Shown here one piece after another: positions 36,811 through 47,439 of a DNA stretch of 49,432 nucleotides. Every line of letters starts with the position of its first letter. Within the stretch, counting starts at the first letter, position 1. The translations under genes were made by a program, and so were the position numbers. The notes beneath the pieces were generated by a model. The model ran no database searches. It saw only the letters and a program-made list of their open reading frames with translations, and was not told the DNA's origin. The DNA is from Thermomonas sp. (GTDB lineage Bacteria > Pseudomonadota > Gammaproteobacteria > Xanthomonadales > Xanthomonadaceae): NCBI GenBank assembly GCA_016720345.1, contig JADKKV010000001.1, positions 1-49,432 of the forward strand, read 5' to 3'.

Positions 36811-39039
36811 CTACCAGTCGACGTCGAGACCCAGCGAAATGCTGCGGCCGGGGCGCGTGTGGAAATCCAGCGGCGGGCTGGCCTGCGCCAGGTTGATGCC
36901 GCGCGTGCTGCTCCAGTTCCAGTAGGTGCGGTCGCCCAGGTTTTCCACGGAAAACCGCAGGCGCACGCCGGTCGTGATCCGCAACCATGCGTGCAGGTCC
37001 AGCAGCGCATATCCCGGTGCGCGGAACAGCGGTCCGGCTGATGTATCGAGTTCGCCCTGGCGCGCCACCGCAGTGGCCACCAGTTCCGCGCCGAAGCGAT
37101 CCGAAACCGGCTCCCAGGCCGCGCCCAGCACCAGCCTGGCCGGGGCGACGCTGTTGAGCGGACGGTCGCGCGCGGTGTCGCGGCCGCGCGCCCACGCCGC
37201 CGATCCGCTCAAGCGCCAGTCGCCGGCGGCATCCGGCACCCACTGCATGCTGGCTTCGACGCCGTGGATGTCGGCGCGGGCGCGGTTGACCGACTGGAAC
37301 ACCAGTGCGCCGGTATCCGGGTCGATGCCGAGGTTCGCGCGCGACTCGATCAGGTCGCGATATTGGTTGCGGTAGACCGACACGCTGGCCTGCAGGCGCT
37401 CGTCCTGCCAGCGCCAACCGGCCTCGAGCCCGGCACTGGTTTCCGGCTGCAGTTCGGGATTCGGCCGCACTTCGTAATTGAGCAGGGCCAGCGACAGGCC
37501 GATGTTGACGTCGCCGAACGGTGGTGCGCGGAAGCCACGGGCGTACTGCGCGAACCAGGTCGAGCGATCGCTGGCGTGCCAGCGCGCGCCCAGTTTCGGC
37601 GTCCATGCCGAATGCGCGACGTCCACCACCTCCTGCAGCGGATAGTCCTCGCGGAACATCGCGTCCGCCTCCGCCTGCAACTGGTAACGCTCCCAGCGCA
37701 GGCCGGGGATCAGCGCGAACGCCTCGCCGAAGCCGATCTCGTCCTGCCAGAAAAGGCCCAGCTCGCGGCTGCGGCTGGGCGGGAAATCGCGCACCGGGAA
37801 GCGCTCGCCAAGGATCACGTTGCTGCTGGTGCCGGTGTCGAGGTTGGTCTCGCGCCCATCGCGCTGGCCAAGGTAACGGTGGCCCGCCATTTCGAACCCG
37901 AACACGTGCCAGTGCCGCACGCGTTCGCCCTGCTGGTGGGCCTGGCCGAGGAACTCCAGGCCGACATCGTCCTGGCGCAACTCGAAGCGGCGCTCGCGCA
38001 GCGAGCGGAAGCGGGTCGTGCGATCTGCCAGCCGCTCCTGCGCGGAGTCCTGGCGGGTGCGGTTGCGCTGCGCGTAGAGCAGCAGTTCGGCCTGCTCCAG
38101 CCAGGCCTGGCCGGGCTCCCATTCGTACTGCACGCTGGCGCGGTCGCGCTGGTAGGAATCGTCGCCCAGCAGCGAGGTGGTGGTGGCGAAGCGGCCCGGC
38201 CCGAAACGCAGGGACTTGACGTCGGTGTTCACCTCGCCACTGCCATGGTCGAGGGTGGCGGTCCAGCGGTCGGCGCCCGGTCCCTCGAAGACCAGCTTGG
38301 CCAGCAGCGAGGTCCGCGCCAGTTCCGCGGGGTTCGCCGGCAGCGTGGACGAGGCGTTTTCGGTTTCGTGGGCCTCGCGGCGGGTCGCCTGCAACAGGCC
38401 CTGCAGCGGGCCGGACGCGGCGGCGAATGCGGCCGACAGCAGGCGGCCGTGATCGCGCCCGGACCAGCCGATGCGACCGCCGGCATAGCGATCGGCGCCG
38501 ACCCTGCCGAGCAGGTCCTGCGGGTCGCGGGTGCGCATCGCAACGATGCCTGCCAGGGCATCGCTGCCGTACAGGGTGGAGGCCGGGCCACGCAGGATCT
38601 CGACCCGCTGCACCGCGTCGAGGTCGAGCAGGTCGCGCCCGGCGGCGGCGAACTCGCCCACGCTGAACGCGTCAGCGACCGGCACCCCATCGATTTCCAT
38701 GCCAACCCGGTTGCCGTCCAGCCCGCGGATCGCGAAGCCCTGCCAGCCGAAGCGGTGGCCATCGCCAATCGCATCCACGCCGGGTTCGTAGCGCACCAGG
38801 TCGGCGATCGTCTGCACCTGGCGGCGCTCCATGGTCGCGCGGTCGATCTCGCTGACCGTCCCCACCAGCTGGCGGACCGGCTCGGCGACCTTGCTGGCCA
38901 CCACCACCACCCGGTCCAGGGTGCGCCGCGCCTGCTCCGGGTCGGCCTCCCCCGCCTGCGCTGCCGCCGGCATCCACAGCAGGCAGGCCAGGATGCGCGG
39001 AAGCGGTCGCTTGCGGGGCAAAGGGCAGGATCCGGGCAT
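36811..39039 (-). CDS. TonB-dependent outer-membrane receptor, haem/haemoglobin type
   Basis: 742-residue outer-membrane receptor. Signal peptide to about residue 29 (AAAQA). The plug domain (about 40-165) has VVVVASKVAEP near the TonB box and VQRVEILRGPASTLYGSDALAG. The 22-strand barrel includes FRAPPFGDVN and NPELQPETSAGLEAG, the FRAP/NPEL pair shared by haem and haemoglobin receptors, and ends in an aromatic residue (VDW). Haem as ligand is inferred from these motifs; siderophore or cobalamin cannot be excluded. It is divergent from nirS, so both share the 216-base region with the FNR-type boxes. No Fur-like box was found in front of it. Confidence 0.88.
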   Translation of the reverse strand: MPGSCPLPRKRPLPRILACLLWMPAAAQAGEADPEQARRTLDRVVVVASKVAEPVRQLVGTVSEIDRATMERRQVQTIADLVRYEPGVDAIGDGHRFGWQGFAIRGLDGNRVGMEIDGVPVADAFSVGEFAAAGRDLLDLDAVQRVEILRGPASTLYGSDALAGIVAMRTRDPQDLLGRVGADRYAGGRIGWSGRDHGRLLSAAFAAASGPLQGLLQATRREAHETENASSTLPANPAELARTSLLAKLVFEGPGADRWTATLDHGSGEVNTDVKSLRFGPGRFATTTSLLGDDSYQRDRASVQYEWEPGQAWLEQAELLLYAQRNRTRQDSAQERLADRTTRFRSLRERRFELRQDDVGLEFLGQAHQQGERVRHWHVFGFEMAGHRYLGQRDGRETNLDTGTSSNVILGERFPVRDFPPSRSRELGLFWQDEIGFGEAFALIPGLRWERYQLQAEADAMFREDYPLQEVVDVAHSAWTPKLGARWHASDRSTWFAQYARGFRAPPFGDVNIGLSLALLNYEVRPNPELQPETSAGLEAGWRWQDERLQASVSVYRNQYRDLIESRANLGIDPDTGALVFQSVNRARADIHGVEASMQWVPDAAGDWRLSGSAAWARGRDTARDRPLNSVAPARLVLGAAWEPVSDRFGAELVATAVARQGELDTSAGPLFRAPGYALLDLHAWLRITTGVRLRFSVENLGDRTYWNWSSTRGINLAQASPPLDFHTRPGRSISLGLDVDW

Positions 39040-39129
39040 CGGCGGTGGCCGCGGGTCGTGGGGACGGTTCGCAAGTGTAGGCGTTCACCCGCCGCGATCC
39101 GGGCCGCCGCGTGCGCAAACCCGCCCGGC

Positions 39130-39143
39130 TTGAGCTGGGTCAA
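39130..39143. promoter_or_regulatory. Upstream FNR/DNR-type box before nirS
   Basis: TTGAG-CTGG-GTCAA, one mismatch from a perfect inverted repeat of the TTGAC half-site. Its centre is 33 bases (about three helical turns) upstream of the second box. Confidence 0.45.
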
Positions 39144-39162
39144 CTGGCCGCCACGTCGGCAC

Positions 39163-39204
39163 TTGACCCATGTCAACCATTCGCCCGGAAGCTGGCCGGA
39201 CAAT
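39163..39204 (+). promoter_or_regulatory. FNR/DNR-dependent nirS promoter
   Basis: TTGAC-CCAT-GTCAA (39163-39176) is a perfect inverted repeat matching the FNR/DNR pattern TTGAT-N4-ATCAA with one symmetric change. GACAAT (39199-39204) is a fair -10, which puts the start site near 39211 and the box centre at -41.5, the standard class II activator position. The ribosome-binding site GGGGAG (39244-39249) and ATG 39256 follow. Low-oxygen and NO-responsive control is therefore likely. Confidence 0.65.
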
Positions 39205-39219
39205 GCCGGCAAGGCCTGA

Positions 39220-41334
<2,115 letters not shown>

Positions 41335-41357
41335 CGCGCCCCATCGGTGCCCCACGA

Positions 41358-41386
41358 CCCCGCCAGCGCATGCTGGCGGGGTTTTT
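41358..41386 (+). terminator. Rho-independent terminator after nirS
   Basis: CCCCGCCAGC, loop GCAT, GCTGGCGGGG followed by TTTTT: a perfect 10-bp stem, 23 bases past the nirS stop. nirS is thus a single-gene unit. Confidence 0.93.
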
Positions 41387-41412
41387 CATGGCAGCCACCC
41401 CGGAATCCCCGC

Positions 41413-42072
41413 ATGCATGACCTCGAACGCGCCGCGCGCCAGTCCCTGATCGACACCTGCATCGCGATGAATGCCAGCGGCCTGTCGCTCGGCAAGTCGG
41501 GCAACGCCAGCCTGCGCTGGGGCGATGGCCTGCTGATCTCGCCCACCGGCACCGCATACGCGCAGTTGCGGCCGGAGCACATCGTCTACCTGGATGCCGA
41601 CGGCAACTGCCCGGCCGGGCAATTGCTGCCGTCCAGCGAGTGGCGGATCCACTGCGACATCCTGCGTGCATTCCCGGCCTGCGAGGCGGTGGTCCACGTG
41701 CACTCGACCCACGCCACCGCGCTGGCCTGTCTGGGCCAGGAGATCCCGCCGTTCCACTACATGGTGGCGATGGCCGGTGGTGCCCGCATCCCCTGCGCCG
41801 ACTACGCGACCTTCGGCACCCCCGAGCTGTCCGCCAACGTCCTGCGCGCATTGGATGGCGGGCTCCGCGCCTGCCTGATGGCGAACCACGGCCAGGTGGC
41901 GGCCGGCAAGTCGCTGGCCGACGCGCTGGCGCTGGCGGAGGAAGTGGAGAACCTGGCCCGCCAGTACATCCTCGCGCGCAGCCTGGGACCCACCCGCGAC
42001 CTGCCGGCGGAGGAAATGGACGAAGTCCTGCGCCGCTTCCGCCACTACGGGCAACAGCGCCGCACCGAATGA
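41413..42072 (+). CDS. Class II aldolase/adducin-family protein
   Basis: 219 residues, zinc-dependent aldolase or epimerase fold. GLSLGKSGNASLRWGDGLLI is the phosphate-binding region; VVHVHSTHATALA has the HxH metal ligands and MANHGQVAAGKS the third His. It resembles L-fuculose-phosphate aldolase more than MtnB. Its substrate is not known. It stands just before the methionine-salvage genes. A dihydroxyacetone- or methylthiopentose-handling role next to mtn genes would make sense, since such aldolases act in 5'-deoxyadenosine or methylthioadenosine salvage shunts in some bacteria; this is inference. Confidence 0.85.
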   Translation: MHDLERAARQSLIDTCIAMNASGLSLGKSGNASLRWGDGLLISPTGTAYAQLRPEHIVYLDADGNCPAGQLLPSSEWRIHCDILRAFPACEAVVHVHSTHATALACLGQEIPPFHYMVAMAGGARIPCADYATFGTPELSANVLRALDGGLRACLMANHGQVAAGKSLADALALAEEVENLARQYILARSLGPTRDLPAEEMDEVLRRFRHYGQQRRTE

Positions 42073-42147
42073 TCCGGCTGCAACCGGGCATGAACCCGGG
42101 CGCGATCGTCATGTAGGCGGGCACATGCAGCCGCTACACTTCGCCGA

Positions 42148-42783
42148 ATGGACACCCCCGCCTTCGACCACAACCTGTTTGCCGGCTGCGCCGCCCGGAT
42201 CGTCTCGCATACCCGCGAGCTGGCGGCGAAGGGCTGGACCCCGGCCACCGCCGGCAATTTCTCGATCCGGATGGGGCCCGGCCACGCCGCGATCACCATT
42301 TCCGGCAAGGACAAGGGCCGCCTGACCGAAGCCGACATCATGGTGGTGGACATGGCGAACCAGCCGGTCGCGACCCACCACCGTCCCTCCGCGGAAACCG
42401 CCCTGCACACCCACCTCTACCGGCGCTTCCCGGACGTCGGCTCGGTGCTGCACACGCATTCGAGCAACCAGACCGTCGCCGGGCTGCTGCACGCCGACGC
42501 CGGCCGGGTCCGCCTGCGCGGCTACGAGCTGTTCAAGGCGCTGCGCGGGCATGACACCCACGAGGCCGAGCTGGACCTTGCGGTGGTGCCGAATTCGCAG
42601 GACATGGACGCCCTCATCGCCAGCGTCGACGCGCTGCTGGACACCCCCAACACCTGGGGTTACCTGATCGCGGGCCACGGCCTGTATGCGTGGGGCCACG
42701 ACATCGCCGAAGCCCGCCGCCACCTCGACGCGTTCGAGTTCATGCTCGGCTGCGAGCTCGACCTGCGACGCCTGCGCGCCTGA
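42148..42783 (+). CDS. mtnB: Methylthioribulose-1-phosphate dehydratase
   Basis: Methionine salvage: dehydrates 5-methylthioribulose-1-phosphate to the diketo compound. 211 residues, class II aldolase fold with zinc. [18 protein letters not shown] and [14 protein letters not shown] (HxH) with the later GHGLYAWG His are the MtnB set. First of mtnB-mtnD-mtnC, with gaps of 25 and 8 bases. The upstream kinase and isomerase (mtnK, mtnA) are not in the window. Confidence 0.93.
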   Translation: MDTPAFDHNLFAGCAARIVSHTRELAAKGWTPATAGNFSIRMGPGHAAITISGKDKGRLTEADIMVVDMANQPVATHHRPSAETALHTHLYRRFPDVGSVLHTHSSNQTVAGLLHADAGRVRLRGYELFKALRGHDTHEAELDLAVVPNSQDMDALIASVDALLDTPNTWGYLIAGHGLYAWGHDIAEARRHLDAFEFMLGCELDLRRLRA

Positions 42784-42808
42784 CCCCTCCCCTGCACGGA
42801 CCACCGCC

Positions 42809-43369
42809 TTGAGCCGCCTGCGCATCTTCGACGAGCACGACCCCGCCACGCCGCTGCTGGAAACCCGCGACCATGCCGCGATCGCGGCGGAACTGGCCAG
42901 GATCGGGGTCGAGTTCCGGCAATGGCAGGCCGTGCATCCGGTGCAGCCGGGGGATCCGGCGGAGGCGATCATCGCCGCCTACCAGGCCGACATCGACCGC
43001 CTGGTGCAGGAACGCGGCTTCCGCAGCGTGGACGTGGTGAGCATCGCGCCGGACCACCCGCAGCGCGAAGCATTGCGCGCCAAGTTCCTGGACGAGCACT
43101 TCCACAAGGAAGACGAAGTGCGCTTCTTCGTGGCCGGCAACGGCCTGTTCTCGCTGCATGTGGGCCAGCAGGTGCATGAAGTGCTGTGCGAGGCCGGCGA
43201 CCTGATCTCGGTGCCCGATGCCGCCACCCACTGGTTCGACATGGGCCCGGAGCCTAGCTTCGTCGCGATCCGCTTCTTCACCGAGCCGGACGGCTGGGTC
43301 GGCCATTTCACCGGTACCGACATCGCCCGCCGGTTCCCGCGCCATGAGGCGGGCCAGGCCAACGCCTGA
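42809..43369 (+). CDS. mtnD: Acireductone dioxygenase
   Basis: Cupin dioxygenase converting acireductone to the 2-oxo acid precursor of methionine and formate (Fe form). 186 residues. [12 protein letters not shown] supplies His, His and Glu, and [10 protein letters not shown] the fourth ligand His. No ATG fits the family N terminus ([11 protein letters not shown]); TTG 42809 does, which gives weak initiation and perhaps lower yield than its neighbours. Confidence 0.94.
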   Translation: MSRLRIFDEHDPATPLLETRDHAAIAAELARIGVEFRQWQAVHPVQPGDPAEAIIAAYQADIDRLVQERGFRSVDVVSIAPDHPQREALRAKFLDEHFHKEDEVRFFVAGNGLFSLHVGQQVHEVLCEAGDLISVPDAATHWFDMGPEPSFVAIRFFTEPDGWVGHFTGTDIARRFPRHEAGQANA

Positions 43370-43377
43370 GCGATCCG

Positions 43378-44106
43378 ATGCAGACCACGATCCTCACCGA
43401 CATCGAAGGCACCACCTCCAGCATCTCGTTCGTCAAGGACGTGCTGTTCCCGTACGCGCGCCGCGAACTGCCGCGCTTCGTGCGCGAGCGCGGTGACGAG
43501 CCCGAGGTCCGCCGCTGGCTGGACATGGTGGCCGCCGAGCATGGCGGCATCTGCCAGGACGCGGTCATCGTCGAGACCCTGCAGGGCATGATCGACCAGG
43601 ACCGCAAGCACACCGCGCTGAAGGCGCTGCAGGGCATGATCTGGCTGGAGGGCTATCGCAGCCGCGATTTCAGCGCGCACGTGTATCCGGACGTCGCCCC
43701 GCGGCTGCGCGCATGGCGCGACGCCGGCCACCAGCTCGCGGTGTACTCGTCCGGGTCGGTGGCGGCGCAGAAGCTGCTGTTCGGCAATTCGGATGCCGGC
43801 GACCTGCTGCCGCTGTTCGATGCCTTCTTCGATACCGAAGCCGGCCACAAGCGCGATGCGGACAGCTACCGGCTGATCGCGGACCGGCTGCACCGTGCGG
43901 TCGGCGATGTCCTGTTCCTGTCCGACGTGGTCGCCGAACTCGATGCCGCGCGCGAGGCCGGCATGCGCACCGTGCTGCTGGATCGCCGCGAGGACTATCC
44001 GCAGCCGCGCATCGGCGAAGACGCCACCCATGGCCACCTGCGGGTGGAATCGTTCGACGGGATCCAGCCTCAGGCTGCGTCGATCGCGTCGCTGTGGCGG
44101 GGGTAG
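43378..44106 (+). CDS. mtnC: Enolase-phosphatase E1
   Basis: HAD-family bifunctional enolase and phosphatase making acireductone, 242 residues. DIEGTTSS holds the nucleophile Asp; [11 protein letters not shown] has motif II Ser; [14 protein letters not shown] carries the motif IV Asp. Last of the mtn run in spite of acting before MtnD. Its final codons (SLWRG and stop) lie in the left arm of a 23-bp inverted repeat, so the extreme C terminus may be repeat-derived. Confidence 0.94.
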   Translation: MQTTILTDIEGTTSSISFVKDVLFPYARRELPRFVRERGDEPEVRRWLDMVAAEHGGICQDAVIVETLQGMIDQDRKHTALKALQGMIWLEGYRSRDFSAHVYPDVAPRLRAWRDAGHQLAVYSSGSVAAQKLLFGNSDAGDLLPLFDAFFDTEAGHKRDADSYRLIADRLHRAVGDVLFLSDVVAELDAAREAGMRTVLLDRREDYPQPRIGEDATHGHLRVESFDGIQPQAASIASLWRG

Positions 44107-44192
44107 GGTTCGCCGCTTAGGCTCCGCATCCGGCTCCGATGCGCGGCCGCGCGCCATCCATGGCGCGCTCGAACCCTATCCCCGCCACAGCG
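44090..44192. repeat. 103-nt nested inverted repeat between mtnC and the phosphoesterase gene
   Basis: Outer arms CGCTGTGGCGGGGGTAGGGT plus TCG (44090-44112) and the complementary 44170-44192 pair over 23 positions with one G/T mismatch. Inside are CGCATC/GATGCG (44125-44143) and GCGCGCCA, loop TCCA, TGGCGCGC (44149-44168). The whole can fold as a long stem topped by two hairpins. The left arm overlaps the end of mtnC. It lies between convergent genes and may act as terminator, RNA element or mobile repeat. Confidence 0.7.
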
Positions 44193-44207
44193 CCGCACCC
44201 CGACCGA

Positions 44208-45461
44208 CTATGGCTTTCGGTCTTGCAGGCGATAGCGGGTCCCGGCCCGCACTTCACCGCGCCAGCGGTCGAACGCGCGCACTTCGATGCGGTGTTCGCC
44301 GGCATCAAGCGTGGTCGGCAGGGCGCCGCGCCACAGGTGCTGCGAAACTTCCGCTTCAGGGGAACGGTCGAAACCGCGCAACGCCTCCGCCGCATCGTCG
44401 CGCATGTTTTCCGCCAGCAGCGCGGGATCGGGCTGCAGGACCTTCTGCATCGGCAGCCACCCGCCGTCGTCGATGCGGTATTCGACGCGGGTGTCGTCCA
44501 TGCCCATGTAGACGTTGGCGAACACGCCCCACCCCGGGTAGGCGCCGCGCCGCAGGACCCTGGGCGCATGCAGGCCGATGCTGGTGTCGGCGGCGTCGCG
44601 CGCGTTGTGCCAGGCCAGCGCATAGGTGCCGCCCGCCATCACGTCGAGCACCGCGTAGCCATTCGGGGTGCCGTCGGCCATGGTCGCGTCCGGGATGCCA
44701 GCGGCATCCTTCACGCCCGACCAGTACGCGCCGCTGGCGGTGCCGACGTTGTATTCGTGCAGTGGCGCCGGGCCCTGCCAACCGCTCGCGGCGCCGTGGA
44801 AGACGTGGCGCTGGGCGTGGCTGTGCGCGCTCACCACCAGCACGTGCGGGAAATCGCGCAACAGCGCGAACAGGCGCTCGCGATCGCCGTCGCGGAAGCT
44901 GTCCTTGCCCGGCTCCTCGAACAGCGGGATGTGCAGCGCGACCACCAGCAGGCGGTCCTTGCGCAGCGCCGGTAGCCGCGCCTCAAGCTGTGCGAACTGG
45001 TCGTCGCGGAAGCCGCCGATGTAGGCCGGCTTGCGGCCGGGCAGCGCGATCACGTCGTCCAGCACCACGACGTTCGCCAGCGCGGTTTCGCGGACCATGG
45101 TGTCGGGGCCGATCCCGCGCCGGAAGCTGCGCAGGGAACCGGCATCATCCTGCGCATCCGGATCGACGTCGTGGTTGCCGGGCACGTGCAGCCAGGGAAC
45201 CCCGAGCCGCTCGGTCTCGCGCCTGACCGCCGGCAACAGCGCCGGCACGTCGTCGACGATGTCGCCGAGGCTGATCCCCAGCTGCGCGCGATGGCGGCCG
45301 CGCAGCGGCTCGACGATGTCGCGGCGGAAATAGTCGAGGTCCTGCTCCGACTTCACCTGCGGGTCGCCGAACAGCAGGATCCGCATCCCGGGCGCGGCCG
45401 CGGGCGCCGGCCCGCACCAGCCCCAAAGGCCCAGCAGCAACAACGCGATGATCCTGCGCAT
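44208..45461 (-). CDS. Secreted calcineurin-like metallophosphoesterase
   Basis: 417 residues from ATG 45461 (GGAGGGG four bases upstream), with a signal peptide to about residue 22 (PAPAAA). Metallophosphoesterase core: FGDPQ (the DxH motif with Gln for His, as in several secreted members), GDIVDD, GNHD, HIPLFEE and SAHSHAQRH. The C-terminal domain (about 260-417) is beta-rich, of the type that follows this core in exported calcineurin-like proteins. Two-metal hydrolysis of a phosphoester is likely; the substrate is unknown. Convergent with mtnC and divergent from the diguanylate cyclase at 45592. Confidence 0.88.
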   Translation of the reverse strand: MRRIIALLLLGLWGWCGPAPAAAPGMRILLFGDPQVKSEQDLDYFRRDIVEPLRGRHRAQLGISLGDIVDDVPALLPAVRRETERLGVPWLHVPGNHDVDPDAQDDAGSLRSFRRGIGPDTMVRETALANVVVLDDVIALPGRKPAYIGGFRDDQFAQLEARLPALRKDRLLVVALHIPLFEEPGKDSFRDGDRERLFALLRDFPHVLVVSAHSHAQRHVFHGAASGWQGPAPLHEYNVGTASGAYWSGVKDAAGIPDATMADGTPNGYAVLDVMAGGTYALAWHNARDAADTSIGLHAPRVLRRGAYPGWGVFANVYMGMDDTRVEYRIDDGGWLPMQKVLQPDPALLAENMRDDAAEALRGFDRSPEAEVSQHLWRGALPTTLDAGEHRIEVRAFDRWRGEVRAGTRYRLQDRKP

Positions 45462-45513
45462 GTCCCCTCCTTGCCGGGGATTATGCCGCTGCCGTTGCGA
45501 CACCTGTTTGCAC

Positions 45514-45519
45514 TAGAAT
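45514..45519 (+). promoter_or_regulatory. Possible -10 box for the 7TM diguanylate cyclase gene
   Basis: TAGAAT, 72 bases before ATG 45592, the same hexamer as before the leucine dehydrogenase and feoA genes. No good -35 is seen. Confidence 0.3.
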
Positions 45520-45591
45520 CCGGGAATCGTCGGCGGGGGTGCCGGAAGGCAGGCGGGACAGTTGCTCGGGATCGGGATTGGCTTGCGGTCG

Positions 45592-47391
45592 ATGCTGTTC
45601 GGACTTGCCCTGCTTCTGGCGGGGCTTGGAAGCGCGCGCGCGATGGATCCGTACCCGCTTGCCCCGGGCCAATCCGCGATCCCGCTCGGCGCCCACCTCC
45701 AGTTCCGCGCGGACGCACAGGCGGCGGATGGCGCCACCGAGGCCTTTGCGCGGGCGCGGGCCGGCGAGTTCGCGCCGGTGCCGGATGGCAACCCGACTTT
45801 CGGTTTCCAGGACGGTGCCTACTGGTTCTACCTGCCGGTGCTGAACCAGCACCCCGACGAACTGCACTGGCTGCTGGTGCAGGAGTACGCGCTCAGCGAC
45901 CAGGTCGACCTCTATGTCCGCTACCCGGACGGCAGGGTCGAGCACCAGGCCAGCGGCGACCACCAGCCGTTCACCAACCGCTTCATCCGCTACCGGCACC
46001 CCAACTTCCGGATCGACCTGCCGCTGGGGCAGACGGTGGAGGTGCTGGTGCGGGTGCAGAGCGAAAGCTCGATGCAGGTGCCACTGGTGCTGTACACGCC
46101 GCGCGCGCTGACCGAGATCATGCGCGACACCCAGTTCTCCACCGGCCTGTACTACGGGATCGTGCTGGCGCTGCTGTTCTACAACCTGGTGCTGTGGATC
46201 ATGCTGCGCGACCCCGGCTACGGCTGGTACCTGCTGCATACCGGGGCGTTCGGGCTGGTGCTGTTCACCCTCAACGGATACGGCTTCGAATATTTCTGGC
46301 CGAACTGGCCATGGCTGGCGGACGCCGCGGTGCCGCTGTCGATCTGCCTGGCGCTGATCGGCATGCAGCAGTTCTCGCGCAGCTTCCTGGAACTGAGGGA
46401 TCGCTGGCCGGCCGGCAACCTGGCCAGCCTGGCCCTGATCGGCCTCTTCGCGCTGCTCGGCATCGCCTCGACCTGGCTGCCCTACAGCACCGCGACGCCG
46501 CTGGCGTCGCGGATGGTGCTGCTGGGCGTCATCTGGATCATCATCGCGGCGGTGGTGATGCTGCGCCGCGGGTACAAGCCCGCCCGGCTGTTCCTGCTGG
46601 CGTGGTCGTTCTTCCTGTTGGGCACCGCGGCGTTCACCCTGCTGGCCTTCGGCATGTTGCCCAGCAATTTCTGGACCCAGAACGGCGTGCAGATCGGCTC
46701 CGCGCTGGAGATGCTGCTGCTGTCGCTGGCGCTGGGCTCGCGCTACGCCGGCCTGCGCAACGAGAACATCCGCATCGTCCAGCAGACCAACGAGCAGCTT
46801 GAACGCAGCGTGATCGACCGGACCAAGCAATTGCGCACGGCGATGGCGCAGCTGGGCGAAGCCAACGTGCAGCTGCGTGAATTCAGCCGGCGCGACCCGC
46901 TGACCGGCGTCTACAACCGCCGCCATTTCCGCGAGACCCTCGAGCAGGCACTGGATGCACGCAGCGGCGATGGCAGGCCACTGGCACTGCTGCTGCTGGA
47001 CCTCGACCATTTCAAGCGGATCAACGACCGCTATGGCCACCTTGCGGGCGACGACTGCCTGAATTTCGCCGCCCACGGGATGGAGGAAGTGGTCGTGCCG
47101 CGTGGGGGCATGGTCGCGCGCTTCGGCGGCGAGGAATTCGTCGCGGTGCTGCCTGGCGCGGATGCACAGGAGGCCTTGCGGATCGCCGAGGCGGTGCGCG
47201 CGCGCATCGAACAGTCGCCGGTCGCCAGCTGCGGACATAGCATCCGCCTGAGTGCGAGCATCGGCGTGCACAGCGTTGCCGGCGGCCAGCAGGCGACCCC
47301 GGAAGACGTGATCCGGATCGCCGACGAGGCCCTGTACCGGGCCAAGGACGACGGCCGCAACTGCGTGCGGCACTCGGTCAGCGTGGCCTGA
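45592..47391 (+). CDS. 7TM-DISM sensor diguanylate cyclase
   Basis: Membrane receptor making c-di-GMP, 599 residues. Signal peptide to about residue 18 (GSARA). A periplasmic 7TMR-DISM extracellular domain (about 30-175) has FQDGAYWFYLPV and WLLVQEYALSDQVDLYV. Seven transmembrane helices span about 185-390, from STGLYYGIVLALLFYNLVLW to the last before the coiled coil (NEQLERSVIDRT). The C-terminal GGDEF domain has DPLTGVYNRRHF and GGEEF at 512-516. At the inhibitory-site position Arg504 is followed by Met507 instead of Asp, so the I-site is lost. TTG 45562 with a GGCGGG-like site is an alternative start giving 609 residues. The signal sensed is unknown. Confidence 0.93.
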   Translation: MLFGLALLLAGLGSARAMDPYPLAPGQSAIPLGAHLQFRADAQAADGATEAFARARAGEFAPVPDGNPTFGFQDGAYWFYLPVLNQHPDELHWLLVQEYALSDQVDLYVRYPDGRVEHQASGDHQPFTNRFIRYRHPNFRIDLPLGQTVEVLVRVQSESSMQVPLVLYTPRALTEIMRDTQFSTGLYYGIVLALLFYNLVLWIMLRDPGYGWYLLHTGAFGLVLFTLNGYGFEYFWPNWPWLADAAVPLSICLALIGMQQFSRSFLELRDRWPAGNLASLALIGLFALLGIASTWLPYSTATPLASRMVLLGVIWIIIAAVVMLRRGYKPARLFLLAWSFFLLGTAAFTLLAFGMLPSNFWTQNGVQIGSALEMLLLSLALGSRYAGLRNENIRIVQQTNEQLERSVIDRTKQLRTAMAQLGEANVQLREFSRRDPLTGVYNRRHFRETLEQALDARSGDGRPLALLLLDLDHFKRINDRYGHLAGDDCLNFAAHGMEEVVVPRGGMVARFGGEEFVAVLPGADAQEALRIAEAVRARIEQSPVASCGHSIRLSASIGVHSVAGGQQATPEDVIRIADEALYRAKDDGRNCVRHSVSVA

Positions 47392-47439
47392 GCCCGATCC
47401 TCGCCGGGGCCGCGCCACCGCCCCGGGATGCTGCCGTTG

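Noticed and set aside
43378-44106. mtnC as a general HAD phosphatase
   Set aside because: The DIEGTT motif, length and mtnB-mtnD neighbours fit enolase-phosphatase E1 specifically.
47404-47426. CCGGGGC/GCCCCGG hairpin between the 7TM cyclase and the lyase genes
   Set aside because: Only seven base pairs, a nine-base loop and no T-run; expected by chance at this GC content.
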